A DNA stretch of 64,000 nucleotides from Homalodisca vitripennis (taxonomy: Eukaryota; Arthropoda; Insecta; Hemiptera; Cicadellidae), in assembly GCF_021130785.1 (NCBI RefSeq), contig NW_025776251.1:124001-188000 (forward strand), written 5' to 3'. This document shows, piece by piece, positions 21,523-32,972 of this stretch; the stretch's first letter is position 1, and every line of letters begins with the position of its first letter. Both the position numbers and the translations under genes were made by a program. The notes under the pieces were generated by a model, which did no database searches, was not told the DNA's origin, and was given only the letters and a program-made list of their open reading frames with translations.

Positions 21523-22570
21523 AGTTAGATTTTTGTCTGTTGTATAAAGGGTCAACATTCTAGTTAGTTTCTGCTAAGGCAGGAGTATACCAATTAATTA
21601 GTTTGGATTTTTTTTAGCTAGTCTTCTTAGATATTTTAATTAAAGATAGCAAAAGTGCTATAGATTTACATACTTCTTAAACACTTCATTTCAGTTATTA
21701 TAAATACTATTAAGTTTACTACTTTAACACTGTAATACTTTAAAATAATATTAAAATTAACAATAATATTATCAATAGCAGTGTTTTAAGCGAGTTGGTA
21801 GAGTATTAAAAGGAAAAAGATTTAATGGTCTGAGAAGGTTTTAAAAAAATCTTAAGGAAACTGTATTATTTCTACTTCTGTTACCCATTTATATGTTGCA
21901 ATTTCCAGCAATAAAATAGCTTTTAATTGTGTTTTTTATTTTTTTATAGTACATTCAAAATCAGTCAGAACACTTTTGACATAACCACTTATTACAACAA
22001 CATTTACTTCCAATAATTTAATACAACAAACTTTCATATGTATCTCAGAGTAAATGTATGTTATATCTACAACAGCAAATGTAACAAAATTTAAAATGTA
22101 AATAACTACACCTCCTTTTTTTAACTTTACTCCACACTACATGAGCACGTATATCGGGAAGTTGAAGAATTAGTGGTAAGTGAGTGAGTGAATGAGGACC
22201 GCGCCTTATATTACATATATAGAGGTTACAACTAATTAAAAATTAAAAAGGATAATTAATTTACTATCTTGTTTAATTGTTTAAACAATTGCATGAATTA
22301 AAATATATAAAATGGTATTCAAGCATTAATATAATACTTTAGTGAGCTAAACTAAGTTCTTCTATATGTAAAAAACCAGATTCTAAGATATTAATCTAGT
22401 TTTCCTTAAAAAGACTTTATTGTATTACAAAAAAAACTTGTTACAACAAAAGTTTCAGTTACCATTTATGTAAAAGGTTTTTTTTATTGGTGATACTTTC
22501 TACTACTTAGAACATAGTATTTTAAAACAGAGAACAATAGCAAAGTTTCATGCCCACTACTTTTTTTCAG
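21523..22570. other. AT-rich spacer with empty LINE site (copy 3)
   Basis: No gene was seen. The undisturbed LINE target TTTAGTGAGCTAAACTAAG lies near 22340, with a single copy of the preceding 28-bp stretch. Confidence 0.75.
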
Positions 22571-22736
22571 ATAACGTACAACTCAAGGTTGTTGATTCAC
22601 GTTTAAAACAGTTAAAAGAGAAAGATTGTTGGACCAAAAACTAGGAAAAACAAGCTCCGCACGAAGGAAACCCAAAAAAAATAAAATTTCATTAATCAAT
22701 TACTTAAAATTAACTCCTACCAAAGCTGATGAACAA
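22571..22736 (+). pseudogene. Exon alpha (copy 3)
   Basis: The 3' half is open through NYLKLTPTKADEQ to the donor, which is the best version of the exon end. The 5' half is shifted by loss of one A (GTTAAAAGAG for GTTAAAAAGAG). Confidence 0.45.
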
Positions 22737-23039
22737 GTAAGTTTATTTGAATGTATATTTTTTTATGTACAAAAAATGTATGTAAGATCACACTCTGTGG
22801 TAGCATTTTAGTTATAGGTCACGACTACGTTGAAATGTTTTGAAATCTTAAAAAACAAAAAACCGTTTCAATCATATAAAGTTCGTAAAATCATGGGCTT
22901 GATTTAGTTACAATTAATATAAAATAATGTTTTTAAATGTTCACTTAAAAGAATTCAAATGTTACCCTGTACTTCTGAAACATTTGACTGTTATCAATTA
23001 TCATGTGTATTATAATTAGCTATAGAGGTGTGGATTGGA

Positions 23040-23552
23040 TTCTAGTATGCCCCAACTTCTAACGGGCCCCGACTTCTAGCAGGCCCCAACCTTTTGCAGG
23101 CCCAAACCTATAGTACACTATTACCTCTAGCAGGTTACACCAGTCCCTCTGGCAGGCCTCTAGTCTCTGCCAGGATTCCACCTCTAGTAGGCTCTAAACT
23201 TTAGCAGGTCTCGAGTTTTAGGAGAGCCATGCCTCTGTGAGATCCCATGATCTAGCAGGCCCCAGGCTGTAGCGGCCCCATATTCTAGCGGACTCTGAAA
23301 CTCTAGCAGGCTCCGACCATTAGCAGGCCAGGATTAATAAAGGGTCCCGACCATTAGCAGGCCCCAATTATTAGCGACCAATAGAGGGCCCCGACAATTA
23401 GCAGGAGACGACCATTCGAGGGCCCCATTTAATAGAGGACCCCCACCATTAGCTGCTCACCCCACCATTAGGGGGCCCGATCATTAAGAGGCCCCGATAC
23501 TTAGCGGGTCCCGACTATTAGCAGGCCCCAACTATTAGCGGCCTTCGATTAA
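23040..23552. repeat. GC-rich degenerate minisatellite (copy 3)
   Basis: Same array as 3931-4440 with a handful of single-base differences. Confidence 0.9.
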
Positions 23553-23620
23553 TAGAAGTAAACAATAGCTAAGCCCACAGTATTTACAAAAAGCTTATTG
23601 TATTACCTGTCCTTCAAAAA

Positions 23621-23860
23621 AAGACCAAACCATTAGAGGACCGAATTTCAAATGAAAGAAACCTAACTATTCAGGAAAATCCCAACGGTATAAGTAAAAC
23701 TCTTGATAAAAATATTCATCAGGATAATGTTACGTTACCTCAAAGCAGTAGCTCATCCAAGAGTCCAACCAAAATTGATGACAAACACAACAAAATTTCA
23801 AGGAAGAAATGGACTGAAGAGAAAAATCTACAATTTATCATGAGTTTGGAGAACAGATAA
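23621..23860 (+). pseudogene. ORF beta without start codon (copy 3)
   Basis: The body matches beta, but the start region reads AAAAAAAGACC instead of ACAAAATGACC, so the ATG is lost. Confidence 0.5.
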
Positions 23861-24141
23861 TCAGAATATTGTTTAATGTTTTAAAACCACTGTTTGTTTT
23901 GAGAGGTGTTTTTATCGAATTGTAATAGTTTTGCAAGTTATATTGTTGAAATGTAGTCTTTAGTCTGTCAGGCCACATCAGACCTAGACATTTATTACAA
24001 TGCGATTACTCAGTATCTTAAACCGTTCCACAATACAATAAAATAGTGTTTAAGAATCATGTGATTATTTTTTACCTATAATACTTAGGTCTAATATATA
24101 ACATCATAATGACTGTGGCGGAGTACTCCAGTAGATTTCGT

Positions 24142-24520
24142 CTGATGACGAGTCGTTGCAATAGTAATCCTGCTCAGTACGAGAGGAACCGCAGGTTCGG
24201 ACATTTGGTTCATGCACTCGGTCGAGCGGCCGGTGGTGCGAAGCTACCATCCGTGGGATTATGCCTGAACGCCTCTAAGGCCGAATCCCGCCTAGTGGGC
24301 GCCGACATCCACTTGGAGTCCCGTGAGCGAAGGCTCAACACAATGTGACTTTACTAGGCGGTGCCGTCCTCGTGGCGGCCCGTCGCACGAGCCGGTGGCC
24401 GCGTACCATAAGTGGACGGCTCGGTCGATTGTGACCGTGTCCGTACCGGTACGCGGCTTAACTCGGGTCGACCCTTCGGGGAGTTCGATGTCGGGACTCG
24501 GAATCGTCTGTAGACGACTT
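24142..24520 (+). rRNA. 28S rRNA 3' fragment, not functional (copy 3)
   Basis: This is closest to canonical 28S. It keeps GCCTCTAAGGCC, AACACAATG and CGCACGAGCC, so it is nearer the original insert than copies 1 and 2. Confidence 0.95.
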
Positions 24521-24596
24521 TGCAATAGTCGATGAGGTTGTAACTCCACCCCTCATTTATCAACCCGAATTGGGAGAACCAGAATCAGAACTCAAA

Positions 24597-25295
24597 ATGA
24601 ATTCCTTACTGGTGTGGGAACAATTGTTTGATCTTCGTCAAGACAATCTTGTTGTTGTGCCGCTCCATATTACCCCGGATTTGTCATGGATGCGGGAAAG
24701 ATATTCCGGTCATCCCTTGTTAGAGACTCTCAAAATGAATTCCGACATACTTACTCCTGAACTCTATCAAGGAGCATTTGACATAATTGCTGGAAGAAAA
24801 TTGAACTATTTCTATGTGGCAGAAGCTTTAAATCATATAAATAGTATGATCAACTTCTACGTGGCGGGTTACAGAATTGGTCAGCGCCAAGGGATTCACA
24901 GTTTGAAAGAGCAGATGGCCACTACCTCAAATACAGTGTCAGAGTTGATGAAGGTGATGGTGAATTCCATTGAGTCCAATGCCCAGAACATGGAACGTGT
25001 CAAAACCTTCACTGATACATCTGTCTCTCACATGTCAAAGCTTGTAAGTAAGATTGAGAATGTTTACCTGCAGGGGGAGCAGGGCCCTTATATGGAGACT
25101 GTGGCAGAAGTTCAACATCCCATGGTTCAGACCAAAAATGTGGTTGCTTGTCTTGCTGAAGGCAGAACCATCACATTTACATGGGACAAAGAGACCACCA
25201 AGATGAATGTAAATCAGTACAAAAAATTCGGCTTACGACCTGAGCAATGGAATGAATTAAAGTTGGGATTTACTCAACTTCATCCTTGGTTTTAG
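24597..25295 (+). CDS. ORF gamma, unknown helical protein (copy 3)
   Basis: The open frame has the same length and translation as 5484-6182. Two of three copies being intact while neighbouring RT and transposase pieces are broken is notable, but near-identity of the units means this is not independent evidence of selection. Confidence 0.6.
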   Translation: MNSLLVWEQLFDLRQDNLVVVPLHITPDLSWMRERYSGHPLLETLKMNSDILTPELYQGAFDIIAGRKLNYFYVAEALNHINSMINFYVAGYRIGQRQGIHSLKEQMATTSNTVSELMKVMVNSIESNAQNMERVKTFTDTSVSHMSKLVSKIENVYLQGEQGPYMETVAEVQHPMVQTKNVVACLAEGRTITFTWDKETTKMNVNQYKKFGLRPEQWNELKLGFTQLHPWF

Positions 25296-25299
25296 TAGT

Positions 25300-25326
25300 A
25301 TTGAGGCTATTTTGCTCAATTGTATT
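25300..25326. repeat. 27-bp direct repeat, left copy (copy 3)
   Basis: Exact match to 6187-6213. The partner is at 26586-26612. Confidence 0.85.
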
Positions 25327-25669
25327 TTTTTTTGTTTTATTTGTGCTGCATTGGAAGAGGTTATTACAACATATACAATAGTTAGAGAGGAAACCTAGTT
25401 TAACACCATGAATGCCGGGGGTATTCTAGCTGTTACCCTGGCTTACTTATAATTTATGTGCTACTTGTCTCATGGCACAATGAGGGTGTTAAATATGTTG
25501 TATAATTGGTATTAAAAACAGTTTATTTCAACAGACGATATTTTGTTGTAGGATGGTCTTGAGCGTAAAAAACAAATTTTAAGAATATTTCTCTAAGAAA
25601 TAGAAAAGATATACAACAAGATATCTTTTATAATGCAAGCAATGCTTAATTTTCGAGCGAAATCTATGT

Positions 25670-25911
25670 ATGGATTGCGTTACAATTGAGAGGGTGGAAC
25701 AAATAAAGTATCTGGGGGATATTTTAGACGAAAGTGGTAGTTGAATGTGTTCCCTACATTCTGAATGTGAAAAACTATTTAAACACTTCGTGGAGGAAGT
25801 TTTATTTTCTTCAGTATTTTTATCTTGAAAACTATTTACTATTCTATAATTAACTCTAAATTGCAATATGATATTTCATGTTGGGGAGGGTTACATAATA
25901 CTGTATCATAA
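25670..25911 (+). pseudogene. Non-LTR reverse transcriptase scrap (copy 3)
   Basis: Equivalent to 6556-6796, with the same stops. Confidence 0.65.
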
Positions 25912-25931
25912 AATTTGAACAATGATTTCAG

Positions 25932-26112
25932 AATGCAGACATTTTGACAATGTGTAGGGAAAGCTCTGCACTTATCAAAACACTGCAGGAAACTGTAAGA
26001 AGTATAATCCTACTGACCCTGCCACCGATACCAAAGCTGGAGAAAAAATACTGTCCTAGCCATTTCAAACTCTTGGAGACGTACAATGTCCACATCCGTA
26101 GCTTGGAAAACG
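25932..26112 (+). CDS. SGNH-like hydrolase exon 1 (copy 3)
   Basis: Matches 6818-6998 in sequence and splice sites. Confidence 0.55.
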
Positions 26113-26585
26113 GTTATTCATGTTATTGCGTTATTTTCTGTATTGTTTTAGTCAGGACAAGAAATATCTATTTATACTCTTAACTTACAAATTTTATTAA
26201 ACACAATGTAAAGACGGTGAATTATGAGTGTTCTTAGAAAATATATTCAAGCGACAATTTATATAAATATGCAATACTAATTTTACATAAACATTATAGC
26301 TTGATAGTTATTTGATATTGTAATGGTAGGTTAACACCCAGTAATCTCAACCTCAAAAAGAAAAAAGTGTAAAGTCCCCTCCTCCCAAATTCATTTCAAG
26401 AAATGGTCCTTGAGTTTACTTATATACTTAAATATATAATGTAATATACTTGTTCTTACTTTCTTGCCGTGCTGTATATTTTATATACAAGATTTTTTAG
26501 TTGATTTCAGTAAATTTAGTATATCATACATGAAATCTTGTTGATATGATGGTCATAAGTTTGGATCATTATTTTAATCTGCCTA

Positions 26586-26612
26586 ATTGAGGCTATTTTG
26601 CTCAATTGTATT
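26586..26612. repeat. 27-bp direct repeat, right copy (copy 3)
   Basis: Exact partner of 25300-25326. Confidence 0.85.
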
Positions 26613-26732
26613 GATTGTTAACCATTTTGAAATTATAACATGATGCCATATTTCAATGGTACTCTATGCGATGATACATAATTGTGTATAATTTTTGTTT
26701 GTTCCTATTTTTGTTTTACTCTTGTATTTAAG

Positions 26733-26804
26733 AATTGCCGACATCAGCCCACTGTACGTGACCTCTTCTCCACGCCAGAAGTGCCTTATGCATCGGTTTG
26801 AACG
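26733..26804 (+). CDS. SGNH-like hydrolase exon 2 (copy 3)
   Basis: Matches 7619-7690. The last two bases are CG followed by GTAAGT, so the junction codon reads CGA (Arg), likely the ancestral state. Confidence 0.6.
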
Positions 26805-27006
26805 GTAAGTATTTAAATTTATTGATTAATTTCAGTTTGCTACTATTACTGCATTTTGATGAAGCACCGAAAACAGAATTATTAATTTTATATTATAATC
26901 AACTATTAATGTTGTTTTATTATACTGTGAATTCTCTATTTTCATTAAATGTTTGGTATGAAATACTTTTACTAACTGTTTAATTTTATGTATTGATTTT
27001 TTGCAG

Positions 27007-27074
27007 ATTCTTCTCTGGAAGAGCTAGAAGACCAGATTTAATTCACCTCAATCGGCAAGGTCTTATTGTTATGC
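27007..27074 (+). CDS. SGNH-like hydrolase exon 3, DLIHLN block (copy 3)
   Basis: Matches 7893-7960 exactly in reading frame and splice sites. Confidence 0.65.
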
Positions 27075-27315
27075 GTAAGTATATCCTTGACAAATGTTTA
27101 TGCATTATAGATTTGTTTTTAGTCTGTATAATTTTAGTTTTTATATAACTTTATATCTGAACATTTTATTGTTATAAAAACAACATAGCATGTAAGTTCT
27201 TCATAATATGATTTTTTATTATGTTACACCAAAGATTTGTATGAGAACGCGTCTTCCAAATTTTAGTGAACTGATAAGTGGGAAAATGTGTTTCTTTTAA
27301 TTAGATTTATTAAAG

Positions 27316-27366
<51 letters not shown>

Positions 27367-28155
27367 CAAATTTTTAACAAATTGTATATAACTGTTCAAA
27401 ATTACTTTGCAAGTATTAGAATGTATATTTGTATTTATCAAGTTGTCCAAATTTTAAAAAAAATTAGCTGTTGAATATTTATATTTTTACAGGGTATGTA
27501 CAGTTATGCTATCTCTGTGGATATTTGTAGGATGTATATGTAAAAATACATAACATAATTATCGTCATGGTAAATCTTCCTGTATATTTATTTAGCTGTT
27601 GGTTTTTGTGTATTTAAATAGACGATTTATTACTATTCTTGTGTCAAGTACAGTTCATGTATATATCTTATAGTAAAGTGGCATTATACATTTTATTGTT
27701 CTAGTTCTATAATACCGAGAAGTCCTTTAAAGTCTGTGTATCATTTTAAATGTTGTAATACTTTTTATGAAAGATCATATTTTGCCATGAATATTTTCTG
27801 ATCTATAAACTAAGTATACATTGAATGGAATGTTGTGGTAATATTTAGTAGTACTAAGTAAACTCTTTAAATATAACAATTTGGAATTTTTATTTCACTC
27901 TTACCCCACTAAATGTTTTGGACAGAAACGCAACTCTTTCCCGTAATGTGTGAAATATAATTTAAACATATATACTTCTTAACGTGAAAAAACTAATATA
28001 AGAGCCCGTGTCAATTTCGCTTAGCTTTAAAATCTCTTAGCAATTGACACTGAAGCAATATTTGTAATATAATTGAACCATGCATATCCAAAACGTTGTA
28101 CGTGCCAAAACACATGAAATGCTTTTTATTGCAGAAATACGTTGTAAGTGCTATC
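27075..28155. other. AT-rich tail of unit with TA microsatellite (copy 3)
   Basis: No gene was seen. (TA)n lies at about 27320-27362. Confidence 0.7.
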
Positions 28156-28604
28156 CTTTTGACTGGCACAAAACATTATTATGATACCGTCACTCCTAGT
28201 GGGTGAAAATGGAAACAAAACAGCTGTGCAAGTCAAAACGTTGTAGAGTGCTGTTTCCGTGCGGCAAAATAAAATATAACTAAACACAACAGAATTCGTA
28301 TTTTTGTAACCTATTCGATATTATGAAGTGTACGTAACCTTAAATTTTAATTAAATAGATAAAAAAAATTATGACGCACAAGTGCGTCATCTGCACATGG
28401 CATAACTAATGTTCCCGTGTGCGGATGACGCGCCGGCGCGTCATCATTCTTTTATCCTTGTTTCAGGTTAAAAATATTACATTTCGTGTTTGTACATGAT
28501 CCATTAGCTTAAAATATACATCGTTAAGTATAAAAAGAATAAAATATTTATATAAAAAACAAAAATGTCATTGTTTTAGTCAGATCTTTCCACAAATGTT
28601 GGGT

Positions 28605-29047
28605 TCACATACTATGGTGTATTCTAAAACATTCTTCGAGACACAATGCAGGTTTTCCAGGACATGCCTCACATTGATAAATTGGGTCCTTCCTTTTTCC
28701 TTTTTTATAACACACATTGCAACGTCTTCTTTGTGTTTTATTGTTTTTTCCCAAAGGTGATTTGACAGGGAGATGCTCAACTATCGCTGGCTGAAGTCGC
28801 GCGCCAAGTCTTGATGCCGAAATTTCGGACGGGCGTCAGCAGACGTTTTATCATTGTCATTCTAAAATCAAATAACGCAATTTTGTTGCCAATTGTGTGT
28901 TTGTTTCACAGTAGGAATGCATTGACCATACTCATTTTCAATATGTGTATAAATACCTTCTTATACTATCTTAATGTTTGTCTTGCTGTAATTCTTTTTG
29001 TTTTAAGTAGACATTATATGCAGCCTGATAGTGCACAGACCCTTGCC
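28605..29047 (-). pseudogene. piggyBac-like transposase remnant (copy 4)
   Basis: Equivalent to 451-895. The terminal palindromes lie to its left at about 28370-28446. Confidence 0.75.
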
Positions 29048-30090
29048 TAGTTAGATTTTTGTCTGTTGTATAAAGGGTCAACATTCTAGTTAGTTTCTGC
29101 TAAGGCAGGAGTATACCAATTAATTAGTTTGGATTTTTTTTAGCTAGTCTTCTTAGATATTTTAATTAAAGATAGCAAAAGTGCTATAGATTTACATACT
29201 TCTTAAACACTTCATTTCAGTTATTATAAATACTATTAAGTTTACTACTTTAACACTGTAATACTTTAAAATAATATTAAAATTAACAATAATATTATCA
29301 ATAGCAGTGTTTAAGCGAGTTGGTAGAGTATTAAAAGGAAAAAGATTTAATGGTCTGAGAAGGTTTAAAAAATCTTAAGGAAACTGTATTATTTCTACTT
29401 CTGTTACCCATTTATATGTTGCAATTTCCAGCAATAAATAGCTTTTAATTGTGTTTTTTTATTTTTTTATAGTACATTCAAAATCAGTCAGAACACTTTT
29501 GACATAACCACTTATTACAACAACATTTACTTCCAATAATTTAATACAACAACTTTCATATGTATCTCAGAGTAAATGTATGTTATATCTACAACAGCAA
29601 ATGTAACAAAATTTAAAATGTAAATAACTACACCTCCTTTTTTTAACTTTACTCCACACTACATGAGCACGTATATCGGGAAGTTGAAGAATTAGTGGTA
29701 AGTGAGTGAGTGAATGAGGACCTCGCCTTATATTACATATATAGAGGTTACAACTAATTAAAAATTAAAAAGGATAATTAATTTACTATCTTGTTTAATT
29801 GTTTAAACAATTGCATGAATTAAAATATATAAAATGGTATTCAAGCATTAATATAATACTTTAGTGAGCTAAACTAAGTTCTTCTATATGTAAAAACCAG
29901 ATTCTAAGATATTAATCTAGTTTTCCTTAAAAAGACTTATTGTATTACAAAAAAACTTGTTACAACAAAAAGTTTCAGTTACCATTTATGTAAAAGGTTT
30001 TTTTTATTGGTGATACTTTCTACTACTTAGAACATAGTATTTTAAAACAGAGAACAATAGCAAAGTTTCATGCCCACTACTTTTTTTCAG
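29048..30090. other. AT-rich spacer with empty LINE site (copy 4)
   Basis: No gene was seen. The uninterrupted TTTAGTGAGCTAAACTAAG is near 29860. Confidence 0.75.
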
Positions 30091-30256
30091 ATAACGTACA
30101 ACTCAAGGTTGTTGATTCACGTTTAAAACAGTTAAAAAGAGAAAGATTGTTGGACCAAAAACTAGGAAAAACAAGCTCCGCACGAAGGAAACCCAAAAAA
30201 AATAAAATTTCATTAATCAATTACTTAAATTAACTCCTACCAAAGCTGATGAACAA
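30091..30256 (+). pseudogene. Exon alpha (copy 4)
   Basis: The 5' half is open as in copy 1. It is shifted near the end by the short A run in CTTAAATTAAC. Confidence 0.45.
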
Positions 30257-30556
30257 GTAAGTTTATTTGAATGTATATTTTTTTATGTACAAAAAATGTA
30301 TGTAAGATCACACTCTGTGGTAGCATTTTAGTATAGGTCACGACTACGTTGAAATGTTTTGAAATCTTAAAAAACAAAAACCGTTTCAATCATATAAAGT
30401 TCGTAAAATCATGGGCTTGATTTAGTTACAATTAATATAAAATAATGTTTTTAAATGTTCACTTAAAAGAATTCAATGTTACCCTGTACTTCTGAAACAT
30501 TTGACTGTTATCAATTATCATGTGTATTATAATTAGCTATAGAGGTGTGGATTGGA

Positions 30557-31066
30557 TTCTAGTATGCCCCAACTTCTAACGGGCCCCGACTTCTAGCAGG
30601 CCCCAACCTTTTGCAGGCCCAAACCTATAGTACACTATTACCTCTAGCAGGTTACACCAGTCCCTCTGGCAGGCTCTAGTCTCTGCCAGGATTCCACCTC
30701 TAGTAGGCTCTAAACTTTAGCAGGTCTCGAGTTTTAGGAGAGCCATGCCTCTGTGAGATCCCATGATCTAGCAGGCCCCAGGCTGTAGCGGCCCCATATT
30801 CTAGCGGACTCTGAACTCTAGCAGGCTCCGACCATTAGCAGGCCAGGATTAATAAAGGGTCCCAACCATTAGCAGGCCCCAATTATTAGCGACCAATAGA
30901 GGGCCCCGACAATTAGCAGGAGACGACCATTCGAGGGCCCCATTTAATAGAGGACCCCCACCATTAGCAGCTTACCCACCATTAGGGGGCCCGATCATTA
31001 AGAGGCCCCGATACTTAGCGGGTCCCGACTATTAGCAGGCCCCAACCATTAGCGGGCTTCGATTAA
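30557..31066. repeat. GC-rich degenerate minisatellite (copy 4)
   Basis: Same array as 3931-4440. Confidence 0.9.
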
Positions 31067-31133
31067 TAGAAGTAAACAATAGCTAAGCCCACAGTATTTA
31101 CAAAAGCTTATTGTATTACCTGTCCTTCACAAA

Positions 31134-31373
31134 ATGACCAAACCATTAGAGGACCGAATTTCAAATGAAAGAAACCTAACTATTCAGGAAAATCCCAACG
31201 GTATAAGTAAAACTCTTGATAAAAATATTCATCAGGATAATGTTACGTCACCTCAAAGCAGTAGCTCATCCAAGAGTCCAACCAAAATTGATGACAAACA
31301 CAACAAAATTTCAAGGAAGAAATGGACTGAAGAGAAAAATCTACAATTTATCATGAGTTTGGAGAACAGATAA
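31134..31373 (+). CDS. ORF beta (copy 4)
   Basis: Same translation as copies 1 and 2. Shared unit sequence ends ~4 bp after its stop codon. Confidence 0.35.
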   Translation: MTKPLEDRISNERNLTIQENPNGISKTLDKNIHQDNVTSPQSSSSSKSPTKIDDKHNKISRKKWTEEKNLQFIMSLENR

Positions 31374-31377
31374 TCAG

Positions 31378-31570
31378 AAACCAAACCGTTCCTCGGAATG
31401 ACATAATAGGACTAGTTGCAAACAACAAGGACGTTTTTAAATCTCGATCAACAGATTCAATCATAACCTTTGTAAATAATAAGAGATTAAGAAAACAGAA
31501 AAATGTGACCCCAGAGATAAAACGATGTATAGGAAAAACACATAGAAAGATTACAAATGTACCTTTATGA
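31378..31570 (+). other. Open stretch at array breakpoint, unknown
   Basis: From the breakpoint, one frame is open for about 63 codons to a TGA (RNDIIGLVANNKDVFKSR, then a basic tail with KRLRKQKN). It reads like the C-terminus of a basic protein and continues in a different frame from ORF beta. There is no ATG and no recognised family. It might be the ancestral continuation of beta (via a frameshift or intron) or an unrelated sequence. Confidence 0.3.
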
Positions 31571-32160
31571 AAGTATCATTATGAGACTAGTTCCTCTTTT
31601 ATATGTTTAGTATTAGTCAAACTTAAATTTTATATCTGAATAGCTACATAGCTCAGCCTTGCATTCAATGTTATATTTTTAAGTCGTTTAAATTTGTTAA
31701 TTTTCATAATAATTGTGTATACAGTTTGTAATTTTACAGTTTGCATAGCAGAACCATTTTAAAAAAAAACACACCAAAAAAGTGTTTTTTTGTCGATTTT
31801 TGTGTAAGGTCTCAAACATTCACTCATAATGTAAATTTAAATAAAGTTGTAATATAGTTCAAAGTCTCACATAAAAATGGGAATATAAATATTCTACCAT
31901 AAAAACATATAAAGAAAATTGAAGAGCACAGGATGAAAACTCGTCATGATATTTATATACAAAGGGTCCCATTACTAACCAACATTTTACTAAGGTATTC
32001 TACAGGTAGAAAATAACAATATTTGTCATATAATGTATCTAAGTCACCTGTATGTCTTTCCGTATAGGGTTTTTGTAATAATTTATATGAATCATTAATT
32101 TTTTTTAAAGGGCGGATTCTACATTTTTCGCATTGTTTGCTGTATATTAAATAGTTTTGC
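31571..32160. other. AT-rich stretch without gene
   Basis: No gene was seen. An inverted repeat (AAAAAAACAC ... GTGTTTTTTT) lies at about 31760-31791. Confidence 0.5.
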
Positions 32161-32319
32161 TACGGATGATCCTATTATTCCGTGTCCCAGAAAAAGGAAA
32201 GAAAGTAACTCATCCGAATACAAGCATAATAAGATCAAACAAGCTCGTTTAATGGGACGATCATACATCAATCACAAGGGAAATGAAGTTCCACCAAAGC
32301 ATCCTAAGTTTACTTGCAG
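32160..32319 (+). pseudogene. Insect orphan/transposon-associated family, exon 1
   Basis: A frame reads DDPIIPCPRKRKESNSSEYK, then MGRSYINHKGNEVPPKHPKF, ending at a donor (TTGCAGGTATGG). The G-x-x-Y-x-N-H-K-G motif followed by a cysteine-rich start in the next exon is typical of a widespread, unnamed insect protein family that often has many transposon-like copies. It joins exon 2 in phase. The 5' limit is uncertain. Confidence 0.55.
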
Positions 32320-32972
32320 GTATGGAAAATGTTTCTATATATCTAGATCATTTTAATCTTACATATTCATTTTTTCATTAAATGTTTGATGAGCCTTTAA
32401 AATGTAGCATTTCATACTACAGAATACTTGGCCTAAGCCTAGGTCTTTGCCAGCTGTAATACTAAGACTAGGTTATGCATTAGTAGCCCATACCTGTTTT
32501 ATGCAGCTATGATATGTAAACTGACTCATTAACGTTTACAATTTACAGTTATTTTATATGCATAGTTGTTCTCTTACTATAATCCATAATGAATTGTTTT
32601 ATTCTCTGAGCAGTTAAAATCTTGTCATAGTAGGCCTAAGCATTTATACACATGACGAGAGTTTAATATATATGGCTGCACTATCATCTCTTTATCAAAA
32701 TGTATTAACGTTAAGACCAATACCGAAAGATAACGCTGCGCCATGTTGACTTTGATCATTTGACAATCGCCTGCTCGGTATGCATCTTTCTGGCTATAAT
32801 CTTTTGCGTTTCTCTGTTGCTACAAACTAACAGAATAATGTATTGTAACATGAGAAAAAAGAAGTTAACTCAGTAATCCTTCACCATTACTGTTTAAAAG
32901 ATTGTTGTACGTTCTAATAGAAACTTTATTTTATTATAGCTTCTAGGCCTAAATTAATGTTTGTTTTTTCAG

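Larger units (their letters stand above)
20617..28155. repeat. Tandem unit, copy 3 (no LINE insertion)
   Basis: This 7.5-kb copy has the uninterrupted LINE target site near 22340 and only one copy of the ~28-bp stretch that is tandemly doubled before the LINE in copies 1 and 2. Its 28S piece keeps the canonical GCCTCTAAGGCC, where copies 1 and 2 read GCCTTATAAGGCC. Its first 3 kb carry many single-base homopolymer length differences from copies 1, 2 and 4. Confidence 0.92.
28156..31377. repeat. Tandem unit, copy 4 (truncated, no LINE insertion)
   Basis: This copy matches copy 3 in lacking the LINE and in diagnostic bases (for example GTCTTGATGCC where copies 1 and 2 have GTCTTGGTGCC). It ends a few bases after the stop codon of ORF beta. 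Identity with the other copies stops after ATAATCAGAA at about 31377, so the 28S piece, gamma and the SGNH exons are absent. Confidence 0.9.

Noticed and set aside
24109..24348. 79-codon plus-strand ORF entering the 28S piece in copy 3
   Set aside because: It is open only because copy 3 keeps CTCTAAGG where copies 1 and 2 have a stop (CTTATAAGG). It is translated rRNA.
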